The notes: generated by a model not told the origin, from the letters alone. Positions 42,003-50,835 are shown, counted from the first letter of the stretch. The stretch: 64,000 nt of DNA from Delftia tsuruhatensis NBRC 16741 (GCF_001571325.1 NZ_BCTO01000050.1:17946-81945); one strand, 5' to 3'. A program made the numbers and translations.

Positions 42003-42506
42003 ATGTCCGCTTCGTCTTCCGCTGCCACCGGCGCCCGTCCTCTTGCCGCCCCCACGCCGCGCCTGAACTTCCAGGCCGTGGCCCCCGAGCTGTACAAGGC
42101 CCAGGCCGGCATCAACGCGCTGCTGCACGAGTCCAGCCTGGGCATCCAGCTGCTGGAGCTGGTGTTCCTGCGCGTCTCGCAGATCAACGGCTGCGGCTTC
42201 TGCGTGGACATGCACACGCGCGAACTGCTGTCCCGGGGCGAGGACCTGCAGCGCATCAACAGCATCGTCACCTGGCCCGAGGTGGATTTCTACGACGGGC
42301 GCGAGCGCGCCGCCCTGAACTGGGCCGAGCGCTGCACGCGCCTGAGCCAGGCCCATCCCGAGCAGCAGGACTTCGAGGCGCTGCGCCCGCATTTCAGCGA
42401 GCGCGAGATGGTGGAGCTGACCTATGCCATCGGCAGCATCAATGTCTGGAACCGCCTGTGCGCGGGCTTTGCAGCGCCCGTGGCACGCAAGCCGATCAAA
42501 CTCTGA
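42003..42506 (+). CDS. Carboxymuconolactone decarboxylase/AhpD-like protein
   Basis: A 167-residue helical protein with the AhpD-like redox motif INGCGFCVDMH (Cys64, Cys67, His71) and a helix ending ALNWAERCTRLSQ. AhpD-type proteins reduce peroxides or adducts through the CxxC pair. It fits alone between two catabolic units; a role in peroxide stress from the flavin oxidation upstream is plausible but not shown. AAGGAG lies 9 bases before the ATG 42003, which I prefer to a GTG at 41994 inside the ribosome site. Confidence 0.9.
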   Translation: MSASSSAATGARPLAAPTPRLNFQAVAPELYKAQAGINALLHESSLGIQLLELVFLRVSQINGCGFCVDMHTRELLSRGEDLQRINSIVTWPEVDFYDGRERAALNWAERCTRLSQAHPEQQDFEALRPHFSEREMVELTYAIGSINVWNRLCAGFAAPVARKPIKL

Positions 42507-42521
42507 ACGCCTGCAAGCCGC

Positions 42522-43502
42522 TCACTCCGCCGAGAGCTTTCGCTCCTTCACCAGCCTGCCCCACTGCTCGTACTCCTTCTTCATGAAGGCCGCGAACTCG
42601 GCGCGCGTGGTGGGCTGGGGGGTGAGGCCGTGCTTGTTCAGCGCGTCCTTGACGCCGGGGTCATTGAGTACCTTGACGATCTCGGTGTTCCAGCGGTCCA
42701 GCATCGGCTTGGGCGTCTTGCCCGGTGCCACGAAGGCATACCAGTTCAGCGCCTCGAAGCCGGGATAGCCGGCTTCGGCCACCGTGGGGATGTCGGGCAT
42801 GTACGCCGGGCGCGTGAGGCCCGTGGTGGCCAGCGGGATCAGCTTGCCGGCCTCGATGTGGGGCAGGGCCGTGGGCGGCGCTGCGAAGTAGCTGGTCACG
42901 CGCTCGCCCAGCAGGTCCTGCAGCGCGGGCGCGCCGCCCTTGTAGGGCACGTGCACCATGTCGATGCCCGCGCGCTGGTTGAACAGCTCGCCTGCCAGGT
43001 GGGAGGCCGAGCCCGCGCCCGTCGAGGCGTAGTCCACCGTGCCCGGGTTCTTCCTGGCCTTGGCCACGAACTCGGCCAGGGTCTTCACGCCCGCGCCCTT
43101 GTGCACCACCAGCACGTTGGGAAAGTTCACGCCGCCCGAGATGGGCGCCAGGTCCTTGAAGGGGTCGTAGGGCAGCTTCATCAGGTGCGGCGCAATGGTC
43201 AGCGGCCCCACCGAGCCGAACAGCAGCACCGAGCCGTCGGCCGCCGCATTGGCCACCTGCTGGTGGGCGATGTTGCCGCCCGCGCCGCCCTTGTTCTCCA
43301 CCACCACGCTCTGGCCGATGTTCTCGCCCAGCTTCTTGGCGATCAGGCGCGCGGCCGCATCTGCGGCGCCGCCGGCGGCGAAGCCCACGACCAGGGACAC
43401 GGGCTTCTTGGGAGGAAAGTCCTGGGCCTGCGCACTGGCGGCCAGTGCGAGCAGGGAGGCGGCCAGGGCGGTGGCGTGCAGGAAGTTGCGCTTGTTCATC
43501 AT
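42522..43502 (-). CDS. TctC/Bug-family receptor in the tricarballylate operon
   Basis: A 326-residue Bug protein with signal peptide (MMNKRNFLHATALAASLLAL, cleavage after ASAQA). Motifs: PVSLVVGFAAGGAADAAARLIAKKLGENIGQSVVVENKGGAGGNIA, DYASTGAGSASHLAGELF, MVHVPYKGGAPALQDLLGERV. It follows tcuB by 42 bp as the last gene of the tcu unit. In Salmonella this place is held by the MFS carrier TcuC, so this receptor probably captures tricarballylate or a related tricarboxylate, with membrane partners encoded elsewhere. Confidence 0.93.
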   Translation of the reverse strand: MMNKRNFLHATALAASLLALAASAQAQDFPPKKPVSLVVGFAAGGAADAAARLIAKKLGENIGQSVVVENKGGAGGNIAHQQVANAAADGSVLLFGSVGPLTIAPHLMKLPYDPFKDLAPISGGVNFPNVLVVHKGAGVKTLAEFVAKARKNPGTVDYASTGAGSASHLAGELFNQRAGIDMVHVPYKGGAPALQDLLGERVTSYFAAPPTALPHIEAGKLIPLATTGLTRPAYMPDIPTVAEAGYPGFEALNWYAFVAPGKTPKPMLDRWNTEIVKVLNDPGVKDALNKHGLTPQPTTRAEFAAFMKKEYEQWGRLVKERKLSAE

Positions 43503-43544
43503 GGGGTTGTCTCCGTCATTGGCTGGGAATCGGGGCGGATGCGG

Positions 43545-44756
43545 CTAGTCGGCGCCCAGCCCGATGGGGCTGGGCTGGCGCTTTTCGGTGTTGTGGCGCA
43601 GCAGGGACGCCGTGCGGAACACGCCGTGCGCGAACTTGCCGTAGGGCAGGGTGGCGAACAGGGCGATCACCGCGCCCAGGTGCAGGCACAGCAGCAGGGC
43701 CAGGGCCGGCGTGCCGCGGCCCAGCCACAGCGCCATGCCGCTGGCCGCGACCAGGAACAGCAGGGCGATGAAGCCCAGGTCCATGGGTTTCTGGCGCGCG
43801 TCGCCATGCAGCGGGTGGCGCCTGCGGTTCAGGCGCCACAGGCCTGCGGTGCCCAGCATGAGGCTGGTGCCGCCCACGGCGCCCAGCAGCTTGGGCAGGC
43901 TGGGGAATTCGTAGGGCGCGGCCCAGCCGAACACGTAGTGGTAGACCGTGGCCAGCGCCGTGGCCGCAAAGCACAGCATGAATCCGTAGAAGGTCAGGTG
44001 GTGAAAACGCCTGCGGCTCAGGGTGTAGGCATCGTCCTCGTTGTGGCAGCCCTCGCCGTGGCCGCCGTCCAGGTATTTGAGGCGCAGCACGTCGTGCGCA
44101 GCCTCGGCCGCCGCCGGCGTGCCCACGTCCACGCCGCCGGTGGCGGGCTTGACGTCCTTCCAGAAGCGGCGCACGCCCATGGCCAGCGCCAGCACCACGA
44201 ACAGGAACACGGGCGCGAAGATGCCCACCAGCAGGTTGTGCGGGAACAGGTTGTAGAAGTTGGCGCCCAGGTCGGCGCCCCACAGCCGGCCCGGGCCGCC
44301 CTGCAGGGCCACGGCCAGCACCAGGAACAGCGACAGGCCTGCGGCCAGGGCCAGCGACAGCGTGAGCCCGTTCCTCTGGTACAGGCGCCCCAGGGCGGGC
44401 GGCCAGGCGTAGTCGGCATAGGTCTGGCCGCGCACCTCGGCCATGGCCTTGGGGATGTTGATGGCGAATTCATGCGGCGGCGCGTACTGGCAGGCATGCA
44501 GGCAGGCGCCGCAGTTGTGGCACAGGTTGGCCAGGTAGTGCACATCGGCCTTGCCGAACTCCAGGCGCCGCGTCATGGCCGGGAAGACCGCGCAAAAGCC
44601 TTCGCAGTAGCGGCAGGCGTTGCAGATCTGCAGGGCACGCGCCACCTCGCCTTCGGCGGCCGTTTCGGTGGAGACCGGCAGGATGGGGATGACCCGGCCT
44701 GCGGCCAGGTCCTGGGCTTCTTGGGCCAGGGCGTTCAGTGTCTGCATCTCGGTCAA
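43545..44756 (-). CDS. tcuB: Tricarballylate utilisation electron-transfer protein TcuB
   Basis: A 403-residue membrane iron-sulfur protein. Two [4Fe-4S] clusters are predicted from CNACRYCEGFC (Cys45, 48, 51, 55) and CHNCGACLHACQY. A set of about six membrane segments follows, with His residues suited to haem (for example HHLTFYGFMLCF). TcuB reoxidises the FADH2 of TcuA by passing electrons to the membrane quinone pool. It overlaps tcuA by ATGA. Length and order match the known tcuAB pair. Confidence 0.93.
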   Translation of the reverse strand: MTEMQTLNALAQEAQDLAAGRVIPILPVSTETAAEGEVARALQICNACRYCEGFCAVFPAMTRRLEFGKADVHYLANLCHNCGACLHACQYAPPHEFAINIPKAMAEVRGQTYADYAWPPALGRLYQRNGLTLSLALAAGLSLFLVLAVALQGGPGRLWGADLGANFYNLFPHNLLVGIFAPVFLFVVLALAMGVRRFWKDVKPATGGVDVGTPAAAEAAHDVLRLKYLDGGHGEGCHNEDDAYTLSRRRFHHLTFYGFMLCFAATALATVYHYVFGWAAPYEFPSLPKLLGAVGGTSLMLGTAGLWRLNRRRHPLHGDARQKPMDLGFIALLFLVAASGMALWLGRGTPALALLLCLHLGAVIALFATLPYGKFAHGVFRTASLLRHNTEKRQPSPIGLGAD

Positions 44757-46177
44757 GCCTTCTCTGTCACTGCGCCGCGCACGGCGGGTTGTCCGGCGGC
44801 GGCAAGGGCCGCGTTGCGGCCCGCGATGCGGCCGAAGGCCGTGCCGATGGACATGCCCACGCCGGCCGTATAGCCCTTGCCCAGCACGTTGCCGGCCATC
44901 ATTTCGCCGGCCACGAACAGGCTGGTGCTGGGCTGGCCGGCAAAGCGCACGGCCGCCGTGTCGTCGGTCTCCAGGCCCAGGTAGGTGAAGGTCACGCCGG
45001 GGCGCAGCTGGTAGCCGTAGAAGGGCGCCGTGTCGATGGGGCGGGCCCAGTGGGTCTTGGCGGGGGCCAAGCCCTCGGTATGGCAGTCGTCCAGCGCCGT
45101 GTGGTCGAAGTGGCCGACGCGGCAGGCGCCGTTGTAGGCATCCAGGGTCTGCATGAAGCGTTCCTCGTCCAGGCCCAGCTTGCGTGCCAGCTCGGGCAGG
45201 GAGTCGGCGCGCACGCCCGGGAAGACCGGCGGCATGAAGCGGCCTATGGCCTTGGCGTCGATGACGGACCAGGCGGTCTGGCCCGGCTGCTGGGCCACCA
45301 GGCGGCCCCAGATGGCATAGCGCTTGGGCCAGAAGTCCTCGCCCTCGTCATAGAAGCGCTCGGCCTCGCGGTTGACCACCACGCCCAGCGAGACGCAGTC
45401 GATGCGCGTGCAGATGCCGCCGTCGTACAGCGGCGCGCGCGCGTCGATGGCCACCATGTGGGCCTGGGTGGGGTCGCCGATGCGGTCGGCGCCATGGTCC
45501 TCGAGCAGGTGGCGCAGCAGCACGCCGCGGTTGAAGGCCGTGCCGCGGATCAGGAAGTTGTCGGACGGCCATTCGCCGCGCGCGTTCTGCCCCCAGGCCT
45601 CGCGCAGCCACTCGCGGTTGGACTCGAAGCCGCCCGCCGCCAGCACGCAGGTCTTTGCGGTGATGCGCTGCTCGCCCACCCAGGCGGCCTTGAACTCGCC
45701 GTCCTCGATCTCCAGCCGGTCCACGGGCGACGCGTAGCGCACCTGCACGCCCAGCCGTTCGGCGCTGCGGTAGTAGGCGTTGACCAGGGCCTTGCCGCCG
45801 CCCATGAAGAAGGCATTGGTGCGCGCCACGTGCAAAGCGCCCGACAGCGGCGGCTGGAAATGCACGCCGTGGCGGCGCATCCAGTCGCGGCAGGTGGAGG
45901 AGGCGCGGATCACCATGCGCGCCAGGTGCTCGTTGGTGATGCCGCCCGTGACCTTGAGCAGGTCCTGCCAGAACTCCTCCTCGGGGTAGGCCTCGACCAG
46001 CACGTCCTGGGGCGCGTCGTGCATGCAGCGCAGGTTGCGCGTGTGGCCGGAATTGCCGCCGCGCCAGTCGCGCGGCGCCGCCTCCAGCAGCAGCACGCTG
46101 CGGCCTGCCTCGCGCGCCATCAGGGCCGCGCACAGGGCGGCATTGCCGCCGCCTATGACCAGGACATCGGGGTCCAT
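44753..46177 (-). CDS. tcuA: Tricarballylate dehydrogenase TcuA
   Basis: A 474-residue flavoprotein of the succinate dehydrogenase/fumarate reductase family. The FAD motif DVLVIGGGNAALCAALMAREAG is at the N-terminus, GGNSGHTRNLRC follows, and the C-terminal FVAGEMMAGNVLGKGYTAGVGMSIGTAFGRIAG closes the FAD site. It oxidises tricarballylate to cis-aconitate, relieving aconitase inhibition and feeding the TCA cycle. Strong GGAGAAC precedes the ATG and is one arm of a 47-bp dyad, so its access may be controlled. Confidence 0.94.
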   Translation of the reverse strand: MDPDVLVIGGGNAALCAALMAREAGRSVLLLEAAPRDWRGGNSGHTRNLRCMHDAPQDVLVEAYPEEEFWQDLLKVTGGITNEHLARMVIRASSTCRDWMRRHGVHFQPPLSGALHVARTNAFFMGGGKALVNAYYRSAERLGVQVRYASPVDRLEIEDGEFKAAWVGEQRITAKTCVLAAGGFESNREWLREAWGQNARGEWPSDNFLIRGTAFNRGVLLRHLLEDHGADRIGDPTQAHMVAIDARAPLYDGGICTRIDCVSLGVVVNREAERFYDEGEDFWPKRYAIWGRLVAQQPGQTAWSVIDAKAIGRFMPPVFPGVRADSLPELARKLGLDEERFMQTLDAYNGACRVGHFDHTALDDCHTEGLAPAKTHWARPIDTAPFYGYQLRPGVTFTYLGLETDDTAAVRFAGQPSTSLFVAGEMMAGNVLGKGYTAGVGMSIGTAFGRIAGRNAALAAAGQPAVRGAVTEKA

Positions 46178-46180
46178 GGA

Positions 46181-46227
46181 GTTCTCCTTGCATTCGCCAT
46201 CGTGGGGATTGCGAATGTAGGGAGAAC
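46181..46227 (-). promoter_or_regulatory. 47-bp symmetrical dyad enclosing the tcuA ribosome site
   Basis: GTTCTCC-N3-CATTCGC-N13-GCGAATG-N3-GGAGAAC is symmetrical in both the 7-bp arms and the spacers. The inner pair (46191-46217) has LysR operator geometry and is a candidate TcuR site. The outer pair (46181-46187 and 46221-46227) contains the tcuA Shine-Dalgarno. In RNA the outer arms would pair and hide it, so one element may serve DNA binding and translation control. Confidence 0.6.
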
Positions 46228-46264
46228 GCAGCGCGGCGGGCAGGGGCCCTCCGGCATGGGGGTA

Positions 46265-47227
46265 TCAGTCTTCGTGATGGATGAGGGCCGTGCCGGCCCA
46301 GGCGCCGCCGCGCAGCAGCTGGCGCACGCAGTCGATCAGCACCACGCGCGCGGCCAGGGCGGCGGGCGACAGCTCATCCTCGGACAGGCTGCACAGCAAG
46401 TTGGTGCGCAGGGCATCTTTGTCCGTGATACGCGACCACTCGAAGCGCTGCGCGGCATCGGCATAGCGGCCCATGGAGGCCCAGGGCTGCACCGTGCTGC
46501 CCAGGCCCGCATCCACGGCCGCCATGACCATGGACAGCGAGTCCACCTCCAGCACCAGATGCGGCGTGAAGCGCGCCTGCGAGAAGGCCGTGTCCAGCGT
46601 GCTGCGCAGGCCGTGCAGGCCCGTGGGCAGGATCAGCGATTCGCCGGCCAGGTCGGCCAGCGCCATCTGCGGCGGCAGCGGCTCGGGGTGGTGGCCGCGC
46701 GCGCGGATCAGGAACAGCTCCTCCTCGATCAGCGGGTGCACCTGCCAGCGCCGCCCGCCTGCGCGGGCCTGACCGCTGTGCAGGCGGGCGTCGAACAGCA
46801 CGGCCATGTCCAGCGCGCGCGCATTGAGCATGTCGGTCAGGTGGCCGGACATGCCCTCCACCATGTGCAGGCGCACATCGGGGTAGCGCGCGCGCATGGC
46901 CTGCATCATGGGCAGGCCCAGCATGGCCGAGGTGGTGGGCGCCAGGCCCACGCTGACCGAGCCCGACAGCCGCGCCTGCTGCGCGCTGCGCACGGCCTGC
47001 TCGGCATGGCGCAGCGTGAGCTGGGCCTCGCGGAAGAAGGCCACGCCCGCCTCGGTGGGCACCACGCCGCGCGGCGTGCGCTGCAGCAGCCGGGTGGACA
47101 GCTCGCTCTCCAGACGGCTGACTTGCTGGCTCAGCGCGGACTGGACCATGTCCAGGTCCAGGGCGGCGCGGCTCATGGAGCCCAGTTCGACGATGCGGAC
47201 GAAGTAGCGGAGTTGTCTCAGTTCCAT
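46265..47227 (-). CDS. tcuR: LysR-family regulator of tricarballylate use (TcuR)
   Basis: A 320-residue LysR protein: HTH MELRQLRYFVRIVELGSMSRAALDLDMVQSALSQQVSRLESELSTRLLQR, then an effector domain with SVSVGLAPTTSAMLGLPMM. It lies upstream of tcuA on the same strand, as in known tcuRABC loci, with 87 bp between them that hold a LysR-like dyad. The symbol rests on position and family. The open frame extends far upstream, but MELRQLRYFV is the standard LysR start. Confidence 0.88.
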   Translation of the reverse strand: MELRQLRYFVRIVELGSMSRAALDLDMVQSALSQQVSRLESELSTRLLQRTPRGVVPTEAGVAFFREAQLTLRHAEQAVRSAQQARLSGSVSVGLAPTTSAMLGLPMMQAMRARYPDVRLHMVEGMSGHLTDMLNARALDMAVLFDARLHSGQARAGGRRWQVHPLIEEELFLIRARGHHPEPLPPQMALADLAGESLILPTGLHGLRSTLDTAFSQARFTPHLVLEVDSLSMVMAAVDAGLGSTVQPWASMGRYADAAQRFEWSRITDKDALRTNLLCSLSEDELSPAALAARVVLIDCVRQLLRGGAWAGTALIHHED

Positions 47228-47283
47228 GGGGGCGGCGCTTGTGGTGTGCAGCGCCGATTGTCGGTGCAGACCGGGGCTTGGCC

Positions 47284-48090
47284 TCAGATGCCGCGCGGCA
47301 GCAGGGCCGCCAGGGCCTCGCCTATCGAGCGCGCAATCAGCTTCTGGCGCTCGCCGGGCATGCGCTCCAGCGTGGAGGCCACGCTGACGGCGGCCACGGG
47401 CTCGCCTTCGGCATTGCGCACCGCCATGCCCACGGCCAGCACGCCGCGCGTGGCGTGGTTGCCGATGACGGACCAGCCGCGCTGGCGCGTGGCCTTCACC
47501 AGCAGGGCCATGCGTTCGGGCGTCATGCCGCCGTACTGCTCCAGCACGGGCGCGTTGGCTGCCATCGCGGCCTGCACCTCGGCATCGGGCAGGGCGGCCA
47601 GCAGGGCCAGTCCCGCCGCTCCCACGCCCAGCGGCTGGCGCGTGCCCACCTGGATCACCAGGATCTGCACCGGATGCGTGCCCACATGGCGGGCGATGCA
47701 GTGCGATGCCGCGCCTTCGCGCACGATGGCAAAGGCCGCGTCCGCGCAGCCCGCGCTCACGCGCTCCAGCACGGGCTGCAGCCGCACGGCCATGTTGGGC
47801 TGGCCCGCGCTGGCGGCCGTGGCCGCCAGCCGGTGGCCGGCCGCATAGGCGAAGCGCCCCCTGTGCGCCACATAGCCGCTGTCCACCAGGGTGGACAGCA
47901 GGCGGTACACCGTGGCGCGCTCCAGCCCCGTGGCGCGGCACAGGTCGGCGACGCGCAGGCCTTCGCGGCCTGCGGCCAGCACGGCGTCCAGCACCTGCAG
48001 GCCACGGCGCAGCGTGCGGCTGCCGGCATCGTCGGTGGAGACTGGAATGTCCGCTGGCCGGACGTTTGGATTGGTGCTGCGCGAAGGCAT
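47284..48090 (-). CDS. IclR-family transcriptional regulator
   Basis: A 268-residue IclR protein. The winged HTH (TLRRGLQVLDAVLAAGREGLRVADLCRATGLERATVYRLLSTLVDSGYVAHRGRFAYAAGH) is followed by the effector domain (VQILVIQVGTRQPLGVGAAGLALLAALPDAEV; GVLAVGMAVRNAEGEPVAAVSVAS). It is divergent from the acyl-CoA operon with 153 bp between, where four 10-bp tandem units lie. It is the most likely regulator of that operon. The ATG 48090 was chosen because it gives the family's usual length and short N-terminal tail. Confidence 0.9.
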   Translation of the reverse strand: MPSRSTNPNVRPADIPVSTDDAGSRTLRRGLQVLDAVLAAGREGLRVADLCRATGLERATVYRLLSTLVDSGYVAHRGRFAYAAGHRLAATAASAGQPNMAVRLQPVLERVSAGCADAAFAIVREGAASHCIARHVGTHPVQILVIQVGTRQPLGVGAAGLALLAALPDAEVQAAMAANAPVLEQYGGMTPERMALLVKATRQRGWSVIGNHATRGVLAVGMAVRNAEGEPVAAVSVASTLERMPGERQKLIARSIGEALAALLPRGI

Positions 48091-48180
48091 GGAAAAGAAT
48101 TTCCCGGTGATTGCAGGCAGGGCAGAAAAGGGCCTGCGTGCAGCGCGCAGTGTGCCGCAGGCCGTCGAAAGCCCACACAG

Positions 48181-48220
48181 GCAGACATGAGCGGACATCA
48201 GCGGACATAAGCAGACATCA
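48181..48220 (+). repeat. Four tandem 10-bp units upstream of the acyl-CoA operon
   Basis: GCAGACATGA, GCGGACATCA, GCGGACATAA and GCAGACATCA follow without a gap. The invariant part is GC-R-GACAT-N-A. The period of 10 bases, close to one helical turn, would put each unit on the same DNA face, suitable for cooperative binding of the divergent IclR regulator. The array ends 23 bases before the Bug start codon, downstream of any likely promoter. Confidence 0.75.
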
Positions 48221-48243
48221 GAACGATCACCTGGAGACAAGAC

Positions 48244-49279
48244 ATGACAATCCCTGCCCGTTTCAATCCGTGGGCGCGCCGGCGCCTGCTGGCCTGTTCC
48301 TTCACCTGCGCACTGGCCGGCATGGCCGCCGCGACCGTGGCGTTGGCGCCCGCACCCGTGCTGGCGCAGCCGGCGTCCTGGCCGGCCCGGCCCGTGCGGC
48401 TCGTGGTGGGCTATGCGGCCGGTGGCGCCACCGACGTGATCGCACGCCTGGTGGCCGCCCGGATGGGCGAGCAGCTGGGCCAGAGCGTGGTGGTGGACAA
48501 CCGCACGGGCGCCAACAGCAATGTGGGCGCCGAGGCCGTGGCGCGGGCGCCTGCGGACGGCTACACGCTGTATGTCTACACCATTGCCAACACCATCAAT
48601 GCCTCGCTCTACCCCCGGCTCGGCTATGACCCGGTCAAGGACTTCGAGCCCATCGGCCTGATCGCCAAGATTCCCAACATCCTCGTGGTCAACCCGCGCC
48701 TGCCCATACAGAACCTGGCCGACTATGTGCGCCATGCCCGGCAGAGTGCGCAGGGCATCAGCTTCGCCTCGTCGGGCAGCGGCTCGTCGATCCACCTGTC
48801 GGGCGAGATGTTCCGGCAGCTGTCGGGCCTGCGCATGCTGCACGTGCCCTACCGGGGCAGCGCACCGGCCATCACCGACCTGCTCGGCGGGCAGGTGGAT
48901 TCCATGTTCGACAACGCGCCCTCGGCCCTGCCCCATGTGCAGGCCGGCAAGCTGCGCGCGATCGCCATCACCAGCGCCCGGCGCTCGGCGCTCGGCGCTG
49001 CTGCCCGATGTGCCCACGCTGGCGGAGTCGGGCTATGCGGGATTCGACGTGCAGTCGTGGTTCGGCCTGGCCGCCCCTGCGGGCACGCCGCCCGCCGTGA
49101 TCGAGCGCCTGAACCATGCCCTGAATACCGCCTTGGCCGCACCCGAGCTGCGCCAGCGCCTGGGCGAGATGGCCGCCACGCCCGAGCCCGGCACCCCGGC
49201 GCAGATGCGCAGCTTTGCGGCGTCGGAGATCAAGCGCTGGCGCGAGGTGGTCAAGGCCTCGGGCGCCACCGCCCAGTAG
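48244..49279 (+). pseudogene. TctC/Bug-family receptor gene disrupted by a 7-bp duplication
   Basis: The first 245 codons give a normal Bug receptor: signal peptide to VLAQ, then PVRLVVGYAAGGATDVIARLVAARMGEQLGQ, SFASSGSGSSIHLSGEMF and LHVPYRGSAPAITDLLGGQVDSMFDN. After ITSARRSAL the frame shifts; the missing C-terminus (LLPDVPTLAESGYAGFDVQS and on to SGATAQ) is intact in the next frame to the TAG at 49277. The cause is GGCGCTC repeated (48980-48993) before GGCGCT; removing one copy restores the reading. In the shifted frame there is no stop before the acyl-CoA synthetase, so translation would run into that gene. A sequencing error is possible. Confidence 0.85.
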
Positions 49280-49335
49280 TTCGACACACGTTCGGCACAA
49301 GCTCGACACAACCGCACCACGAGGAGACGACCCCC

Positions 49336-50835
49336 ATGCAACCCATTGATTTTTTCTGGCGCGCGGCCGAACGCTGGCCGCAGCGCATCGCCATCGACGC
49401 GCCGGGCGGCTGCATCCGCTATGACGCGCTGGCCCGCAAGGTGGCCGCGCTGGCGGCCGGCCTGCAGGCGCTGGAGCCTGCCGTGCAAAGCCGCGTGGGC
49501 ATCTGCGCGGGCAACAGCGCAGACCATATCGCCGCCCTGCTGGCGGTGATGGCCAGCGGCAAGGTCTGGGTGCCGCTCAATCCCAAGAGCACGCAGTCCG
49601 AGGTGCGCCGCATCATCGATGCCACCGAGCCCTCCATCGTGCTGTGCGATGCGGGCGGCGCTGCACTGGTGCAAGGGGCGCCGGGCATCCACCTGGTGCT
49701 GGGCGAGGGCACGGCGGCGCTCGAGCAGGCGCAAAGTGGCGCCGTTCCCGTGGTGCCCGAACTGCCCGCCGATGCCATCCAGGCCATCAAGTTCACGGGC
49801 GGCACCACGGGCCTGCCCAAGGGCGTGATGCAGCCCTGCCGGGCCTGGATGGCCGGCATTGCCAACCAGATCCAGGCCTGGGGGTTCGATGAGCATGACC
49901 GCTACGTCATGGCCGCGCCCATCACGCATGGCACGTCCACCTACCTGCTGCCCATCCTGGCGCAGGGCGGCTGCCATGTGCTGCTCGACGGTGCGGGTGC
50001 CGAGGCCGTGCGCAGCGCCTTTGCCCGGCGCGGCGGCACCGTGTGCTTCATGCCGCCCACCCTGATCTACATGCTGATGGCGCTGCCGGGCGCCAGCCGT
50101 GCGGACTTCCCCGGCCTGCGCCGCCTCATCTACGGCGGCGCCGCCATGCCACCCGAGAAAATCCGCCAGGTGCGCGCCTTCTTCGGCCCCGTGCTGGCCA
50201 CCACCTATGGCCAGACCGAGGCGCCGCAGATCCTCACGGCCATGCGGCCCGAGGACTTCGAGGACGAAGGCCTGTGGACCTCCGTGGGCCGGACCACCTG
50301 GTTCAGCGACCTGGCCATCATGGCGCCCGATGGCTGCCTGCTGCCCCGGGGCGAGGTGGGCGAGGTCGTGGCGCGCGGCGATCTGCTGATGAGCGGCTAC
50401 TGGCGCCTGCCCGGCAAGACGGCCGAGACCCTGGTGAACGGCTGGCTGCACACGGGGGACCGGGGCCTGATCGATGCGCAGGGCTACCTGCACCTCAAGG
50501 ACCGCCTGAAGGACCTGGTCATCACGGGCGGCTTCAACGTCTATCCCGTGGATGTGGAAAACGCCCTGGGCCAGCACCCGGCCGTGCATGAGTGCGTGGT
50601 CTTCGGCATCCCCGACGACCATTGGGGCGAGGCCGTGCAGGCAGCCGTGCAATTGCGCGCCGAACTGCGCCCCGACCAGCGGCCGGACGAGGCCGAACTG
50701 ATCGCCTTCGTGCGCCAGCGCCTGGGCCCCGTGCAGACACCCAAGCGCATCCACTTTCACGCCAGCCTGCCGCGCTCGCCCGTGGGCAAGCTGCTCAAGA
50801 CGGCCGTGCGCGAGCTTGCGCTGGCACCCCGCTGA
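49336..50835 (+). CDS. Acyl-CoA synthetase (AMP-forming)
   Basis: A 499-residue ANL-superfamily ligase. The AMP/P-loop motif is FTGGTTGLPKGVMQ, followed by TTYGQTEAPQ (adenine-binding), GWLHTGDRGLIDAQGYL and the hinge/core KDRLKDLVITGGFNVYPVDVE. The catalytic lysine lies in PRSPVGKLLKT. It activates a carboxylate to its CoA ester with ATP. Its substrate should match the Bug receptors in the operon; a short organic acid is likely. GAGGAG precedes the ATG 49336. It lies 56 bp after the frameshifted Bug gene. Confidence 0.92.
   Translation: MQPIDFFWRAAERWPQRIAIDAPGGCIRYDALARKVAALAAGLQALEPAVQSRVGICAGNSADHIAALLAVMASGKVWVPLNPKSTQSEVRRIIDATEPSIVLCDAGGAALVQGAPGIHLVLGEGTAALEQAQSGAVPVVPELPADAIQAIKFTGGTTGLPKGVMQPCRAWMAGIANQIQAWGFDEHDRYVMAAPITHGTSTYLLPILAQGGCHVLLDGAGAEAVRSAFARRGGTVCFMPPTLIYMLMALPGASRADFPGLRRLIYGGAAMPPEKIRQVRAFFGPVLATTYGQTEAPQILTAMRPEDFEDEGLWTSVGRTTWFSDLAIMAPDGCLLPRGEVGEVVARGDLLMSGYWRLPGKTAETLVNGWLHTGDRGLIDAQGYLHLKDRLKDLVITGGFNVYPVDVENALGQHPAVHECVVFGIPDDHWGEAVQAAVQLRAELRPDQRPDEAELIAFVRQRLGPVQTPKRIHFHASLPRSPVGKLLKTAVRELALAPR

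Noticed and set aside
44738..47848. 1036-codon open frame on the plus strand opposite tcuA and tcuR
   Set aside because: Antisense to intact tcuA/tcuR with recognised motifs; low-complexity composition and no ribosome site.
48181..48220. CRISPR-like or phage attachment repeat
   Set aside because: 10-bp units without spacers, and no integrase nearby; promoter-region repeat is the better reading.
48244..50835. A single 863-residue Bug/acyl-CoA-synthetase fusion protein
   Set aside because: The middle 100 residues are nonsense from the frameshift. The true Bug C-terminus sits in the next frame, and the synthetase has its own ATG with GAGGAG.
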